DNA from: Enoplolaimus lenunculus
Lineage: Eukaryota; Nematoda; Enoplea; Enoplida; Thoracostomopsidae
Length of the DNA stretch: 64,000 nt
Assembly: GCA_030248215.1 (NCBI GenBank)
Contig: JASANG010000798.1
Span: 1 to 64,000 of the forward strand
Direction: 5' to 3'
Below are positions 17,670 through 31,100 of this stretch, piece by piece. A program made the translations under genes and the position numbers. The notes under the pieces are model-generated. The model did no database searches, was not told the DNA's origin, and worked only from the letters and a program-made list of their open reading frames with translations. Position 1 is the stretch's first letter, and each line of letters opens with the position of its first letter.

Positions 17670-20312
17670 CGATTGATGTGCTATGTGTATGTATGGCCGT
17701 AGTGCCCCTGCATTTTACTTGGATATTGAAACATTTGAACGTTAAGCTTGAGGTCAAAAGTTACATGTGTTGTTCGAACATTTTTTCACGTCTATGGAAC
17801 GGCAGTGAAGTGAACAAGTGATCCGAATAATAGGAGCTGATAATAAGAGTCGCGGCTTCCTATTTGGCGTCTTAGTCAATAGTTTATCGTCTTAGTTAAA
17901 TTCCGTAATGGGTAGAGTACAAATTTTCAGAATAACGTCGGCAAAAGGTCAATGATCTAAACTAGATTACGCAAATATTTCCTCAACCAAGTATGATTAC
18001 TCAAATTATATATTAGCTATAGCAGTAAAAATACTCAATTTTTGAAAGTATATATACTTTTAGTGTGCATTCGTTATATCGGTACTATCGGTGTCCGTAT
18101 TTTAGAGAGCATACCGATCCTAAATTTCAATTTTACTTTCTAAACTTTTGCACAAGCAATTGAGAATACGCAACGTAATTAAACCAGGCTCATACATTAT
18201 TCAGAACTCGACGTCGTCGAACGTCAGTTTTCAATACATGGCTACATCACAAAGCCGATACACCGTACACCTAGAAATATACTGGATAATATATATTGTG
18301 CTATGGTATGATTTTCGTATTTAATGCATCCTCAACATTCCATTGGGCCTCTCAAGTTTAATTTTTTCGGGCGCGGTTATATACACGTGTGAAAACCATT
18401 TTCAAATGACGACCGAAGGCACACAAAACATTTGTGTCAGGGGTTTGTCATTCGACACCCCTTAAATTAAAACATCCGTTCCCGCGTTCATGGCGTGAAC
18501 GTAAATTAATGCAATCATTCGTTGCAATGAACAACGAATTCTGAAATGTTTCAAGGAATCAAAGCTTAAGAAAAGAGGAGAATACCAATTGAAATTGACA
18601 AGATTAAGCCTCATCGATTGTTTTCATGCCAGTTTTCGTGCATGCTTATTTATTGATTGCAGTTGATCGTGGTCATCCGCATGGGAATCGCCGGCAGAGA
18701 TCGCCCACGATAATTTCGCGCTGATCCGGTCGAAAATTCTTACTTTATGACATCCGGGCAGAATAAATGTCAGTCACCGGCCTATTATTCGGGTCACTAC
18801 TGTATTATACAGATTGTTTGTAACCTTCGTAAAATGACTGATTATAACATTTGTAAAAAGCCCTTTGACATATTGCTGTTAGTTTCAGAGGGTTGCATTT
18901 TAGCTGCAGTTTTGTTTTCTGTTTTTAGCAGGATACGACCGGATATCCGGATCAGGTTTTAACATTCGTCAAAAAAATAATATCCAGTTCCGATATTTGG
19001 TATTAAGCAGCCAGATACCCAGATATTCGCGGTGGTTCCGAATTTCATAAAACTACTTTTTACAAGTGAGTTTGTTTTTAACTTGTTGCTGCCGTTGTAT
19101 TTCTGTGCAACCAAAGTAGCATAAATGTTGGTTCGCCGAACTAAAAATGAAAAATTCGTGCTAGAAATTAACTATAAATTTATGAACATAGATTTTGGAT
19201 GGTTCAAATGCTTCAAAAATTGAACAAGTTTACATGCGCTATCCGGTTAATACCGGTTCCGGTAAAAAATTAATGTCCTGTCGCACCTTTGTTTTGAGGT
19301 CAGGCTATTTTATTCTGTGGAATTAACATAAGCATAAAAAGCTTTGAGCGTTGAGCAGATGCTTTCCGAAAAGTTAAATAGCAAAGTAGCGCAGAAATTG
19401 CGAATACTTGAAAATTTTGAAGCTGATTTTTATTTCTTGTGGCTTCTTGCAAATTTTGCAAAAAATTTATCTCTTCATATGCTATAGTTTCATTGGGCTT
19501 TTATATCTGATACACCGATTGTGCAATTTCTTCGATTTAGCGGTGCTATATTTGTGTGAACGGCAGCTTTGAGTCTATTGGCTTGTTTTATATATGTTGA
19601 CATTTGCTTGCGTCTATTTATTTGTGCGCTTTTGTAGTGTCTGCCATGGTATTCGGATATTTTATTTGTTACGCACTTACTTTATGTTTACTAGTTTTTA
19701 ACAGTACGAAATGTTAGGTTACCAATGTTTTCACGAAGAAATGTGGATTTTTAGTTTTATTGTCGCTACGGAGATTAATCCCCAGTAAGCTACGATCTAT
19801 GGGGTGTTGTGGACTGAGAGACAGCAGGACAGTGGGATTTTGCGACTGGGAAGCTTAGGCGTTGGATTAGGCTTATGGTTACTGTAGGGACCCGAATAAG
19901 AAGGCAAGTAACGTTAACTAGTACCAGCCATTTGGTATGATTTAAGTTTTAAGACTTGAGTATGCTGCTATGAATATGTAACGTATATACTTTAAGTAAT
20001 GAATCAAAATTCTGTGAAACATTGTTATATTTTTGCCAAAGTCAATGTGCATGTATGTTCCTGGTTTAATAAAATAAAACAAACGTATTAATTATCTATT
20101 AAGTATATATGTCGTACTGGGACGTTCCAAATGACTGCTGTTTGGGGCAGCCCAAACAACCCCAAACAACTACTGGAATGCAAACTGCTTTTGATTGGAG
20201 GTTTGTACAGACAAGACTTAACAGCTGCTGGAATGCTAACTGTTTATGATTGGTTGTACAGGCTTGGCTGTGTTCGAGATATCTGACCTCCGCAATAATT
20301 ACAGTAATATAT
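17670..20312 (+). other. DAGL 3' flank, gene-free
   Basis: Probable 3' UTR and flank of isoform b. AATAAA hexamers occur at 18762-18767 and in TTTAATAAAATAAAAC near 20068-20078; neither is decisive. It contains a reversed copy of the dispersed repeat (18955-19155) and a lone CTGTAGGGACCCGAATAAGA piece near 19884 that matches one end of the TA-flanked MITE family. No coding sequence recognised. Confidence 0.4.
18955..19155 (-). repeat. Dispersed repeat, copy 3 (inverted)
   Basis: Reverse complement carries TTTTTCATTTTTAGTTCGGC, AAAAAGTAGTTTTATGAAAT and CCACCGCGAATATCTGGGTA, in the order seen at 15740-15995. Preceded by GGATATCCGG words. Confidence 0.4.
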
Positions 20313-20624
20313 TAGGGTGCAATCGGAGGTCTGGCTCCGGCAGAAAATTGACGTCCATCTCTAGTCACGGTAGAATTTTGCCGGAGGTTTCGGCAATTTC
20401 GGCAGTGAAATTTTGCATAATTTTACAAATTTTATCTGTTTGGCGCGTTTTGTTTTAACTTTTGGCGCAATTTTGAGAAAATAATTGTGGAGCTTTTGTA
20501 AAAAAATAAGCGATAAACCAAACGATTTAACAACACACGACAACTATTTGCGTCCCATTTACGACTCCGTCAAATTTTGTCGACCTGCAGCTCGGATAAT
20601 TTTGATCTCCCCGATTGTACCCTG
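20313..20624. mobile_element. hAT-like MITE with AGGGTGCAAYCGG ends, copy 1
   Basis: Ends AGGGTGCAATCGGAGG and CCCCGATTGTACCCTG form terminal inverted repeats about 312 bp apart. It is rich in CCGGAG/CTCCGG words (tcCGGCAGAAAATT, TTGCCGGAGGTTTCGG). The same family occurs at 60900-61244 and 61800-62630. No 8-bp target duplication is visible here. Confidence 0.6.
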
Positions 20625-20697
20625 CTGTTAAATCTAAAGGAAAATGTTATGCACATAAATTTTCTACTTTTTTCTGAACCGAACGTACAAGTAACAG

Positions 20698-20840
20698 CCA
20701 TGTAAAATGATCGGGGGCGGAACGTATTTCTGCGAGGCTGCAATAGAGTAATCTTTTAAGCTTTAGACTAATTTTTAGGGATAGGTGTATGCTCATTTTT
20801 ACGCTTAGACTTAGAAATCGCTTATACTGCTGTTAGGGTT
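20698..20840 (+). mobile_element. TTAGGC-bearing MITE family, copy
   Basis: Begins CCATGTAAAATGATCGGGGG-CGGAACG, continues with GCAATAGAGTAATC and AAGCTTTAGACTAATTTTT, and ends near CTTATACTGCTGTTAGG. Matches 34343-34532 with most of the TTAGGC array lost. Confidence 0.6.
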
Positions 20841-21289
20841 TTAAGCTATGGCTGCCGGACGCCACCGGGCGCCAGCGCGCGGTGCTGTAAAACTTCATTG
20901 AAAATTTCCGCGCGGCTACGTCTGGCTTAGTAAAGTATAGCGCAACCCTTATGGTCCTTTAGTTCTATAAGTACATTGACGAAAGCAACCCAAACGCACT
21001 TTCCCATCTCTACCACAACGAAAACATCGTTTATCTTAACGCATAAACGCCTCCCACCGGTGAGACTGGGGATCAAATCTACCTTTAAATTACAACTCAT
21101 GAATTGAAAAATATCTATGTGAGAAAACGGTTAAGCCAACCAAAAATTCGCCTTCCGAGTTCTGCCACAAAGAGAAACCTATCCGTTTAACTTTTCCCGC
21201 CTTTCGAAAATGATCTATTTCCAATGTCCATTCCTTACCAATCCAAAGGAAATGTGTATGAATTTTCCTTTAGGAATAGACTCAGGTTT

Positions 21290-21415
21290 ATTCTTTAAGC
21301 CTAGGCTATCAGTTTTTGCTTAGGCTTAGGCTTCGGAACACATTTTTGCAACGCCTAAGTTTAGGCTTAGGAACGCTTAATCTACTGTATACGCCCCTAA
21401 AAATAACATTGGCCC
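21290..21415 (+). mobile_element. TTAGGC-bearing MITE family, diverged copy
   Basis: Contains TTGCTTAGGCTTAGGCTTCG and GTTTAGGCTTAGGAACG, and ends CGCCCCTAAAAATAACATTG-GCCC. The end matches the sub-family at 61536-61730. Confidence 0.55.
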
Positions 21416-21654
21416 TGTACGGGAAGTACCCTGACCTTCTAGAGCTGTAAGGAAGCTTAAACAGAATATATATGTTTTAGTTGTTATACATTTATTTAAA
21501 AGTAATATTGGTCCAAATCTTCAGGACCCACTCTTGTGATAATATAAAAGAACATATATAATGCCGATTTGGCAACTCATAACCTCCCCTTACAATTAAA
21601 TTTTGTTGTATTCTGTCATTGTTGGCTTGGCAGGACTGGTTTAGCGCACCTAAG

Positions 21655-21714
21655 TAATTAATATCCGGATATTTTTGATATCCGGATATCCGATACCCAT
21701 CTATCTAAATATTA
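21655..21714. repeat. Solo end of the ATCCGGATATCCGG hAT-like element
   Basis: Repeated ATATCCGGAT words followed by CCGATACCCATCTAT, the same terminal order as the right end of the element at 44301-46816. Confidence 0.55.
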
Positions 21715-22629
21715 AACATAGCTTCCGTTTCAATTTTCGTAGCAAAATTCTGAGCAGAAAACATTGAACCGTGAATACATCCCAAAATCCCGAGCGATTC
21801 AGGTTTCACCGAACATCTAAGTTTCCAAACTGGATATATGTATCCGACGTCCCGTCCACTCTTTTATGTGGTACCATTTACTTTCTCCAATTATTTAACA
21901 AACCAATTTCAAAAGTCAACTGTTTTGGTAAAATTGTGTCTGTAGCTTTCAATCGACATACCCAGAAGTTTGAATTGGGGGAGCCGATTCCGAAACACGA
22001 CTAACGTACCAGCTCGTAAAATAAAGAACTGACAGGTAACGATTATTGAAAACATGCGCATGCCTCTACCTGACGAAAAATAGTATTTTGTGTTGACAAA
22101 GTCGCACACCCTTCTACCCTCAATCTCGGTACGCTGCGTGCTTCCCGTTGCTTTGTATACGTTATACACGAACAAATGCCACAGGCAGACACAAGGAGGG
22201 CCAGCAGTGGCCATGCTCTCTCGAACAGCTACTAAAATCCCAATTTTGTATCAACGTCGTTTAGTGAAATAATGTGTTTGGCTGCTCGTTTCACTTCGCT
22301 CGTGAACTTTTTTCACTATTAAGTTAAATGTCGCGTCGCCCGCCACATCAAAAAGTTTCTGGATATCCGCCACTGACAAGTAGCACCCCTGACAGCACTT
22401 ATCTCTCATTATATATGTGTATCGTTTTTGTAAAATGACGCGTTTCCGTTTTACGACGGTCGTCATCGTAGATTTTTTTAAAATTTAACATTTTTTTAAA
22501 TAATTTTCCTGCGCACAGTTTTCGCTTTCTTTCTGAGCACACATGTATTATATTTTTATGTTTAGTTTTTTTGCAATATAAAATGTCTGTGTTGCGAATC
22601 CAGACTGTGTACAGATGGTCTGGGGTGCG

Positions 22630-22708
22630 GGCTGCTGATGTTGTAGCTGTTTTAGTATTTTCGGAAAAGCGACTATTCAGCTCTGGATATGTGTCGACGC
22701 AGCAATAA
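22630..22708 (+). pseudogene. Possible hAT transposase C-terminal remnant
   Basis: The frame reads AVLVFSEKRLFSSGYVSTQQ then stop. This resembles the hAT dimerisation signature, in which S-x-SERLFS is followed by a small/aromatic residue and a turn. Only about 25 residues are preserved and no other hAT domain is seen beside it, so this is suggestive only. Confidence 0.3.
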
Positions 22709-23328
22709 AAAAAGTAGGCGTTCCATCAGATTTTCAAGACAAAACTCAGAATTATAGGGTGTAATGCTAAAATTGAGTTTGGTTTCTCAGTTCAATGGCG
22801 ACGTTTTTTCTACTGTTGTATATTGCGACCCTGGCAAGCTACTAAGGAAGTGATGGAGAAAACCAAACTGTTTTTGTGGAGGTTTCTATAACTTTTATAT
22901 AGCATTTATGGACTTTTCTGACATTTACTTTTATCACGGCCAAAATTCGACATCATTTCATTGAGATTATAATTTAGACGATCAAACAGAGCAACCAATA
23001 TAGATTATTTTGTTCAAAAGTTTTCTAATCATAGAGTTGACTAGCTGGTATGCTTAAAGGTTTGTGCTAGTAACAACCACTATTTTTTCTGTTATTCTAA
23101 TAAAATATTCTACGAAACTTTACTGTTATGCAAGTTTCGAACGTTCGTGTGTAAAATTTTATGTTAATCTCATAAAATATGGTATTGTTTCAACAAATTG
23201 CTCTCTCGCAGGTTGTAAAAGTCAGAACTTCAGGTGGAACAGTATACATTATTGAAATTTTAATTGAGTAATTGCGCCGAAGGCTCAAACATTCCAAACA
23301 CATTTCTCATAAAACACATTGCGAGCTT

Positions 23329-23527
23329 CGGCCGATTTAAAGAGCGGGTGGAACGTTTTTCTGAGTGACTACAAAAGACTAAGCTAACCTTTAGACTATT
23401 TTTTGCATGCCTTAGGCTTAGGAATATGCTCATTGTTACGCTTAAGCTTAGGCTTACGCTTAGGCTTGCGCTTTTAGGCTTAAGAATATGCTTATAATAC
23501 TGTTCCGACACTGTTTTTTACATCGGT
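23329..23527 (+). mobile_element. TTAGGC-bearing MITE family, copy
   Basis: Left end CGGCCGATTTAAAGAGCGGG-TGGAACG, middle with CTTAGGCTTA arrays interrupted by ATATGCTCATT, and right end TACTGTTCCGACACTG..TACATCGG. About 200 bp with degraded inverted ends. Confidence 0.65.
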
Positions 23528-23844
23528 CTGAGCTTCAGACAAACCATATGTATACATCACAAAATTTTCAGCACCGCAGGGCCAGTGGGAAATTCATCTC
23601 CTATTTCTACAGTTGGCTCTGCGGGTAGCTTCTCTTCTGGCACATACCCGCCGTCGCCCAAGCAACCGATTCACTAGCACAACTGTCGAACTGTAAAAAT
23701 CAAATATATTAAATTCTATCTCAATATGCCATTGTGCATCAGTCGGCAGACTTTTATCGTCGCCAAAATTGAAATTGCGAAAGCCATGTGAGACTACTTT
23801 TTATCTGTTGTGGTCGTTGCTAGTAGATTACACTTTTTCTTGTA

Positions 23845-24276
23845 CTGTAGTGTTCCAAATAAGAGGGTGATCCCAATTTTGAGTCCCAATCAATAGGAGC
23901 CCGTATTCCTAATAAGAGTCCGTAAGCGGATAGAGTCCCTAGACCCTAATTAGAGTCAATAAATGTCAATTATACCTATAATTGTAGTGCATAAATGACT
24001 TTATGACCAAATAATGTTGAGTTCGAAACTTTAAAGCATACTTAAGTTTTGAAAGTACATTCCAAAATATCACACTGCATGATCGCTCAAGCTTTTGATG
24101 CAAGACGAATAAACGTTTATTCAACAGATAGTTGCCATACCGGATAAATATCAGTAACGAAGGGCGGCGGAGGGCGGATTAAAAATAAATAACAGTCCGT
24201 AACCAAATAACTGGGGATACACTCTGGAGAGGCCAAATAAATACCAGTCCCCCCCCTCTTGTTTGGACCACTACAG
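23845..24276. mobile_element. TA-flanked MITE (CTGTAGTG ends), copy 1
   Basis: 432 bp bounded by CTGTAGTGTTCCAAATAAG and CTTGTTTGGACCACTACAG, with TA on both outer sides, the target duplication of the Tc1/mariner group. The interior shares ATTAGAGTC..AAATGTCAATTATACC and TTGCCATACCGGATAAATAT with the copies at 32936, 44592 and 62100. No coding capacity. Confidence 0.75.
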
Positions 24277-25109
24277 TACGGACAGATCTGAAGACAAAAA
24301 ATACTTGATAAATAGATTTTATACAGCCAGTCGCAGGCTTTCAATGGTTTTATCTTCTTCACAAATTTATCCTAGTTTTGCGCTGCGCCTATCCTGTGGT
24401 GTGCACACTTCTGTTTTAAAAGCGTTTTGTGACAGTTTGTGTTTATTTTTGACAAAGATTCGGCAATGTGATTATAATTTTTTATAAAGTGTGTGTCTAC
24501 TCTGCGTGGTTTCAAATGTGGTCGGTTCTTGTCAGGTTTTTTCTGTATCGTATGCACTTTTTTCCTACTTATCATTTTTAAAGGTACGTTTAACCAGCAG
24601 CGGTTTTCTGTGTTCATGACCGACTTCAGGTTGAGGGTGGCGAGCAGCGAACCGAACTCCGTCTGGAAAACTCCTGTCTAAAATAGAATTGAACTTGCTT
24701 GTATTGAATTGTTTTTGACTGCACCCCAAATTGTGGGAGTGGCTAAAAGCCTAGTTGGTTTTCATAACGTTTCACCAACGGCGTAGAGAGCAAATCAGAT
24801 TGTAGGGTCTGAATCTAGGACCGAGCCTTGGCATCCCTGCTTTCTTCCCCCTGTGAAATAAAACTTAGATCGATTTAGCAGTGACGAAACAATGATTATT
24901 TGGTGACGGAATCGCAGGTTGAGATTCAAATAGCTCTCGGATATAGCTCTACGACTATTTCTAAGTTCTTCCTAAAGTTGAGGTGCTCTAGTTTATTGCG
25001 GACTGAGTAAGTTAGACCGGCCGCACCGTCCGCCAACTAGATACGATTTGAAGAAACTATTGCGAGCGACGAAGCGAAATTTCAGAAACAATGTCTTAAT
25101 CCTTTCTCA

Positions 25110-25246
25110 GGCCCATGTAAAATCAGGGGCGGAACGTTTTTCTGTAGGACTGCAATAGAGTAAGCTTAAGCTTTAGAGTAATTTTTTGCTTGGCTTAGGC
25201 CTAGGCTTAGGCTTAGAAATATGCTCATTCTTACGCTTTTAGGCCT
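25110..25246 (+). mobile_element. TTAGGC-bearing MITE family, right-truncated copy
   Basis: GGCCCATGTAAAATCAGGGG-CGGAACG left end, then GCAATAGAGTAAGCTTAAGC and (TTAGGC) units. The right terminal repeat is missing and the copy runs into a GTTGTCGGGC-type half-element at 25250. Confidence 0.65.
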
Positions 25247-25249
25247 GGA

Positions 25250-25335
25250 GACGAATTGCCGAGTTGGTGAAATTTCGGATTACAAGTTGTCGGGCTACGA
25301 GTTGTCGGATGATGACTTGTTGTCATACCCCTGCA
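25250..25335 (+). repeat. Half-copy of the GACGAATTGTCG MITE
   Basis: GGATTACAAGTTGTCGGGCT then ACGAGTTGTCGGATGATGAC, and TCATACCCCTG. Related to 16186-16366 and 56845-56920. Confidence 0.5.
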
Positions 25336-25980
25336 AGTACTGATTCCTGGTTGCCAACCTAAAATATCCATATTTGCTATTTTCATAACTTCTCCAATTA
25401 TTATTAATACTCTAATATACATAATATATTTTCTAACCAACTCAATCAATATTTGAAAACAAGCTCACCTGAGATCTCGTTATTTCATGTTTCCGTCGTT
25501 TGGTTTTGGCCTAGGGTTTATGCTCGTGTACACATTTATCCTAGCGACCCAGCCAACCGACCACACAACAAACCACACGCACATATGGCTGTTTTAGCAT
25601 ATTTTTTGTTTTTATTTTTTGTTCTAGGCCTCATATTCTCATACTCGCACAACGGCTGCAGTAGCTTTTTTCGCTTGGTTCTCTATATAGACAGAGAGAG
25701 AGTATAGCTAAACCTTTTGTAGGCTGGCAGAAAATGTTGCCAAGCGGTAATTTTATATTTTCTACGGCGTTCGTTCGTTGTTTTTCTATTGAAACTTACT
25801 GTATAATAATAACTATGTCATGCGACCGAGATACCCTGGTTTAGACTGCTGTTTTTTGCATAGCTAAAGCAATATATTTGGTTTAGCTAAAGTTTCAAAT
25901 TATGCTAAGCAATGCATGCAACACACTATTTCTAACTAATGTTTTTTCGGTATTATGCTTTGTATCCGGCAACAAAACCG

Positions 25981-26082
<102 letters not shown>

Positions 26083-27100
26083 GGAAATATAGGAAAATGT
26101 GCTGCTTCTGTGTTGGTGTACTAGCAAGGGAGGTGCCAAAGGGGGGAAGACATCGGATGGCACTCCCTTTGACATTGAGAAAAGTTAAATATAAGATAAA
26201 CTCATTGAAAAATCTCAAAATAATGTGTGTAGTCGATAGAATACTACGCACAACTTTGAATAAAAACGATACGCCAACCCTGGTATTATTAACTAGCTAA
26301 AAGTACAAAATGATTTAGCAAGAGCCCGCAAGCAGCATTCATGTGCTACTACGAGAAAAATACCGTGTTTGATTTGCAACCTGACACTTTGTAGACCGGA
26401 GAATTTTTTTGTACGTTTTTCGCCAACGAATAAATAAACGTGAAATGCGCAGAGCGGTATTTACACATGTTGGATGTAATCCCTGAATTGGCAGTTTTTT
26501 CAAGTTTTGTATCAGCATATTTGCCAGAATGCCGAATTTTCTATTTTTGCTTTGCTTTCGATGCATGCAAGAATATGGTTTGACGATGGTGGTAAGCCAG
26601 TCTCCTCTTCAATAATTTTGACAAGTTTATTTCAGTTAATACCTAACTCAATGATAGCCGAGTAAAATAGACTTTGGAACCAAACCATTTGTTTAGTAAA
26701 CGCCGTGGTTCTGTGTATATTAAAAACCAAGTTTACGCAATAGATGTGTGTTCGAAAAATATATTGAAAAAAGTAGCGGATGCAGAATTTTGCTGATTTG
26801 ATGGACACTTTTGTGTTGTAGATTTTTTTAGTTTCAAAAACCGTTTTCGCAAATTTGACGATACGTGAAGAATGAGCAATTTCGTGGAAGACGCACAAGT
26901 TTTTGCAGTCGCGGTATAATCTTTACAATATTTTCAGCCACCTGGCTAAAAGACAGACCGAACTTCAGTTCAATCATCAACATCGCAAAATTTTCAGCAT
27001 GGCAGTGTCGGTATTTGGAATATCATCCACCGCCACCGGAACCTACGCTGACTACAGTTTTGTTCAAACATTGTCAAAATTTGTTTGTTTTATTACTGTT

Positions 27101-27259
27101 AGGTCCGTAGCCAGCACACCTTGCTAGGGGGGCTAAAAAATTTTTCAGGAGAGGCATACATGCGATTTCGTTGACTTGCATGGATGGTTGAAAATTTTCT
27201 AGGGGGCTAAAATTTTTTCAGTGGGGCTCAGCGCCCCCCTTCCTTGGCTACGGGCCCGT
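27101..27259. mobile_element. MITE with AGGCCCGTAGCCA ends, copy 1
   Basis: Left AGGTCCGTAGCCAGCACACC-TTGCTAGGGG and right CCTTGGCTACGGGCCCGT are inverted repeats. The interior has GGCTAAAAAATTTTTCAGGA and TTGAAAATTTTCTAGGGG. Relatives at 35249-35395, 36084-36248 (reversed) and 36952-37124. Confidence 0.65.
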
Positions 27260-27881
27260 ATACTGTACACAGTAAACTTTCTATTTGTTTTAGATTCGGT
27301 TTTGGGCGTTTTGCGGTAATTCATATTTTTATATGACACATCAATAAACGTTGCAGATTTGCTGGTTCCTAAAGTTCTCTGGAAAAAATTTCACTTCAAA
27401 GCGTTATCGTTTTGTAAACTACCGTTTTGCAGTGTGTAAAGAGCGTTATATATCCAGCAAAGCTTTAAGCACGCATAATAGGCAAAATTTAGTGTTTAAA
27501 TATTGTACATTTTTCTTATATATTAAAGGTTAAACGCTTTTCATACTTGGGCGATACAGCCCGGCGGGTCGCTTTACAGGCATTAAAATAACCTGCTGGA
27601 TTCTAGTAGTCAAAATATATCGTTCCCGTAGCAAGATTTTAAACGATGTTTCGTTCCGAAGTCGGTGACTGTACCAAAAATGTCAGATTGCAACGCCGGG
27701 CGATATATACTGTAGTGATAAAAGCTCGCGAGTGAAATGAGTGAGAAGCCAAACGTATTTTAACATTTAATCTGAGCACAAAGTTTTGGCATCGATCCGT
27801 GTTTGGGGCTTAAATCATGGTATTCTTTTAGCTCCGTCAGTGCCCGAAATCAAATCTTGGCCACGTTCTGGACTGTACCTA

Positions 27882-28104
27882 CACTGCAAAAAATGGTGAG
27901 TCAAATTGACTCTCTCGGAAATAGGCTTTTCCTGGCTACACAAACGGAGTCAAAATTCGACTCCGCCAGAGTCAAATTCGATTCACTGAATCGCTCAATG
28001 AGTTCAATTTGACTCTGGCGGAGTCAAATTTAACTCAGTTTGTGTAGTCAGGAAAAGCCTATTTCCGAGAGAGTCAATTTGACTCCCCATTTTTTACATT
28101 GTAA
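27882..28104. mobile_element. Fold-back MITE with ~100-bp inverted arms
   Basis: Left arm CTGCAAAAAATGGTGAGTCA-AATTGACTCTCTCGG is mirrored by the right arm ending GAGTCAATTTGACTCCCCAT-TTTTT. The arms match at about nine in ten positions over ~100 bases and leave almost no loop, so the single strand would form one long hairpin. GAGTC/GACTC words are repeated within each arm. Confidence 0.75.
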
Positions 28105-31100
28105 TGGCTTTATGTTTATCTTCTCATTACCGTGTGCTTTATGGTTTTTCAAGCAACTGCTTTGTACAGTTACTAATTTACAGTTTGTATGCTGTTGCTC
28201 GTTCCGCTGAATAATGTTTGATGAAAAAAATCACGCACACAGTTGACATTTTGTTGCCAAGCAACTATATTCAGTACAGTTGTAGCCGACCTTTTATTGT
28301 TTTGTGACTACCTGGCCATTTAGCAGCGTACTACCTACAGGTGGCTTTTCACGATACAGAAAAAAATGTTGCTACTGCCCTTAGAGTAAGAATAATGTTA
28401 AAAGGTAACATTGTTCGACTGCTATACAAAATAGCCTTGGCTAAGTTAGAGCCATCAGGAACAAAGAGCCTGCCTTATCGTGGTTGGCAGCACTGTAATT
28501 AGTTGCGCAATAGATTAGTAATTAGGCCCCGATGTCAAACGCATAGGGTTGGTACGCAGGGACGTATCCAAGAGGCACAATGAGGAACCCGCGCCCTCTT
28601 TTGAAATTTCTGGAGAGATAAGAAACAAGCTTAGCATGACAGGGTTTCGAATAATTGTTCGGATTCCAGGTGTCGAAACAATTTCTACCGCACGAAATGA
28701 AATCTGGGCTGCGCCCCTGTTGGAATGTAAGAGCGAGAAACGGTCGAATGCCATCAGCTGACTGCTACTATCGAGCAGCATGGGTCAAGGGTAATGGCTG
28801 GTAATTGTTTTTGCCTCTAGCGTGAGCCTTTTGACTGCAATTAGGGTTGTGGAATAATGATCATTTTGCAAAACGACTGATGTGATTGTGAAAAATATAA
28901 TTAACTTCGAGTTTGCAGCGTACTTAGAATTTGAGTTTGATATGAGATCGCTAATCGGATGAATGTATTAATATTAATTTAGAAATTCGGATGGATGTAT
29001 TAATATTACTTTAGAAATTAATACATTTAAGCGATAAAACAAGGATGGTTTGTATTTGAAAAATTTGTCGGACAGTAGCTAAAAATACATGCGTTTGTTC
29101 TTTATCTTTCAAAAAGTAGCGCAGCAGCCGAGGGTGCGGCAGGGGGCCGGTCCCTCACATTTTTGAAGTCATGAAATTTTGGAAAATCGAAAAAAATTTC
29201 GAGTCGTATGACATCAGTCGAGTATATGCGTTTGAATACCGCTATGTGGCTGTTATATAGTGGTTATTGTGTTTGATCTGACTCGTTATGTTTTCAAAAT
29301 ATTCATACCCAATATTTGTTTCATCTTTACTCAGTGTGTCCCCCTGTCTGTGAAGTCATCCTAAATTTTTTTCCTGGGTCCGCCCCTGAATGACAAAGAA
29401 AAATACGACATTTTTGCCCATCCATCCACACAGTATAAAGTCGGCAGCGGTTTGGTTGCTGCCAATTTTTGGAGTGGTATTTTGTATTTTTCTGATTTTC
29501 GGTGCATTTTTTCAACATTTTAATGACATTTTCAATATGGTTGAGCAGGGTTTTTTTTCGTTTGCTGTTATTATACAGCGCAATCCAATTGTGTATACAA
29601 GGAACGGGATAGAGGGAATAAATAAATTTTTGCTATCGAAATTTCTCAACGACCTCAAAAACGTAACATTCAGGCGCTTAGAAAACCTTTCCGGATTCTA
29701 ATTTTATCGCTAAATTTTTCCCCATAATAAAATTCAAACTCTGCCCCATGAACGCAACAGCTATTCATTATACTAAACCTACTGCTCACTGGCTGGCTGT
29801 GTTCGTTTTCGCTGTTAGAAATGTATAAAGCAAAACTCCAGGGGAAATAAAAAGAATGTCGTTGGACAAGCGTAAGCGAGCAAGCTGCGGTTTGGAATTG
29901 TGTACTACTGTGGCTAAACGGCTATATATTGTAGCGTTGTGTGGTACCTAACGGTATTGGAAACATTTATTGTGTTTTTTCTTGGGTTTTAAATTTTAAT
30001 GCCATTTTATGAAGCGTTTTTTTATTTTTTTAAATGCAAACAATGAACATTTTTGGCCATTTTATAGTTAAAAGTTAGTTTGATAATTATGTATACATAA
30101 ATATATGTGTTGTTATAAGTCTATATGTATATATAAATATATAATATATATTATACCTACATATATCATAGAATATATAACAAATATTAATTGCGGGATA
30201 TGGTCAAAATTGAGAGCCAGGAAGAATTAGAGTTTACCAGTCATTTAAATTCATTTTTGGAAATTGTGCATATTTATTCTGAACGTTTAATTTCGGCTGC
30301 ACATCCCTGATAAAAATGATTACAGGATATGAAGATTTATCGTGGCTCTCTATTTTGACCACATTATATATTGGGAGATCCATATATTTGTATCGAAGGC
30401 AAAGAAACCTTGCGAGCAAAGCAAGAGGGGATTCAATCGCAATTGTAGCATTAAATCATGATATAAAATTTTTTTTTATTAGTCGGTTGAAGTAACCGAT
30501 CATTGTGAGGGACATGACCCGGGTGCCCCCTGGGGTTAGCCAATACAATTGATTTCTTGCTCGCTTCGCTTGCGGGGTTTCTGCCACTATTATATCACAT
30601 CCTAGCGCATGCGCTCCGTCTGGTTTTTGGATCAGGTGCTGCGCGCCTAAAGTACCATATTACTGATAAGCTGCGTGATTTTGGAATCCGTACGTTGCAG
30701 TTGTAACAACAACGGCAGCTTTTCCAGGAATCACTCGCTTCATAAATCAGTTTTTCCCTTGCTAATACATATAGACGACCTGAATTGAAAAGCTGAAATT
30801 TGAATTTTCAGCATCTGGTTTTGACAACGCCGTGTTCTGTATATGCACAGCTAGTTTTTTTCCTAGTAAAATTTATCGTTTACTGTTTAGTATATATATA
30901 GATATATATATAAATATATATATATAAATATAAAATTTCTTTTTACATATAAAGAAATTGGAGTTATAGAAACTTTGCAAACCTTTTTACTCCAAGTACA
31001 TTCCATTGCTTAAACCTTAAAACCTGCACTTTGTACATTTTTGGGTCTGATTTGTGTGATATTGCTGTATGACGCGTTAGCAGGACAGAATACAGATAGC

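Larger units (their letters stand above)
20850..23328. other. Gene-free stretch
   Basis: Besides the MITE copies and hAT scrap listed, this AT-rich stretch has only short unconserved open frames. Near 22265-22310, GTTTGGCTGCTCG..CTTCGCTCG belongs to a small dispersed motif also seen reversed near 27724, 35545 and 42129 (GCGAGCGAA..GAGCCAAACG). Confidence 0.35.
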
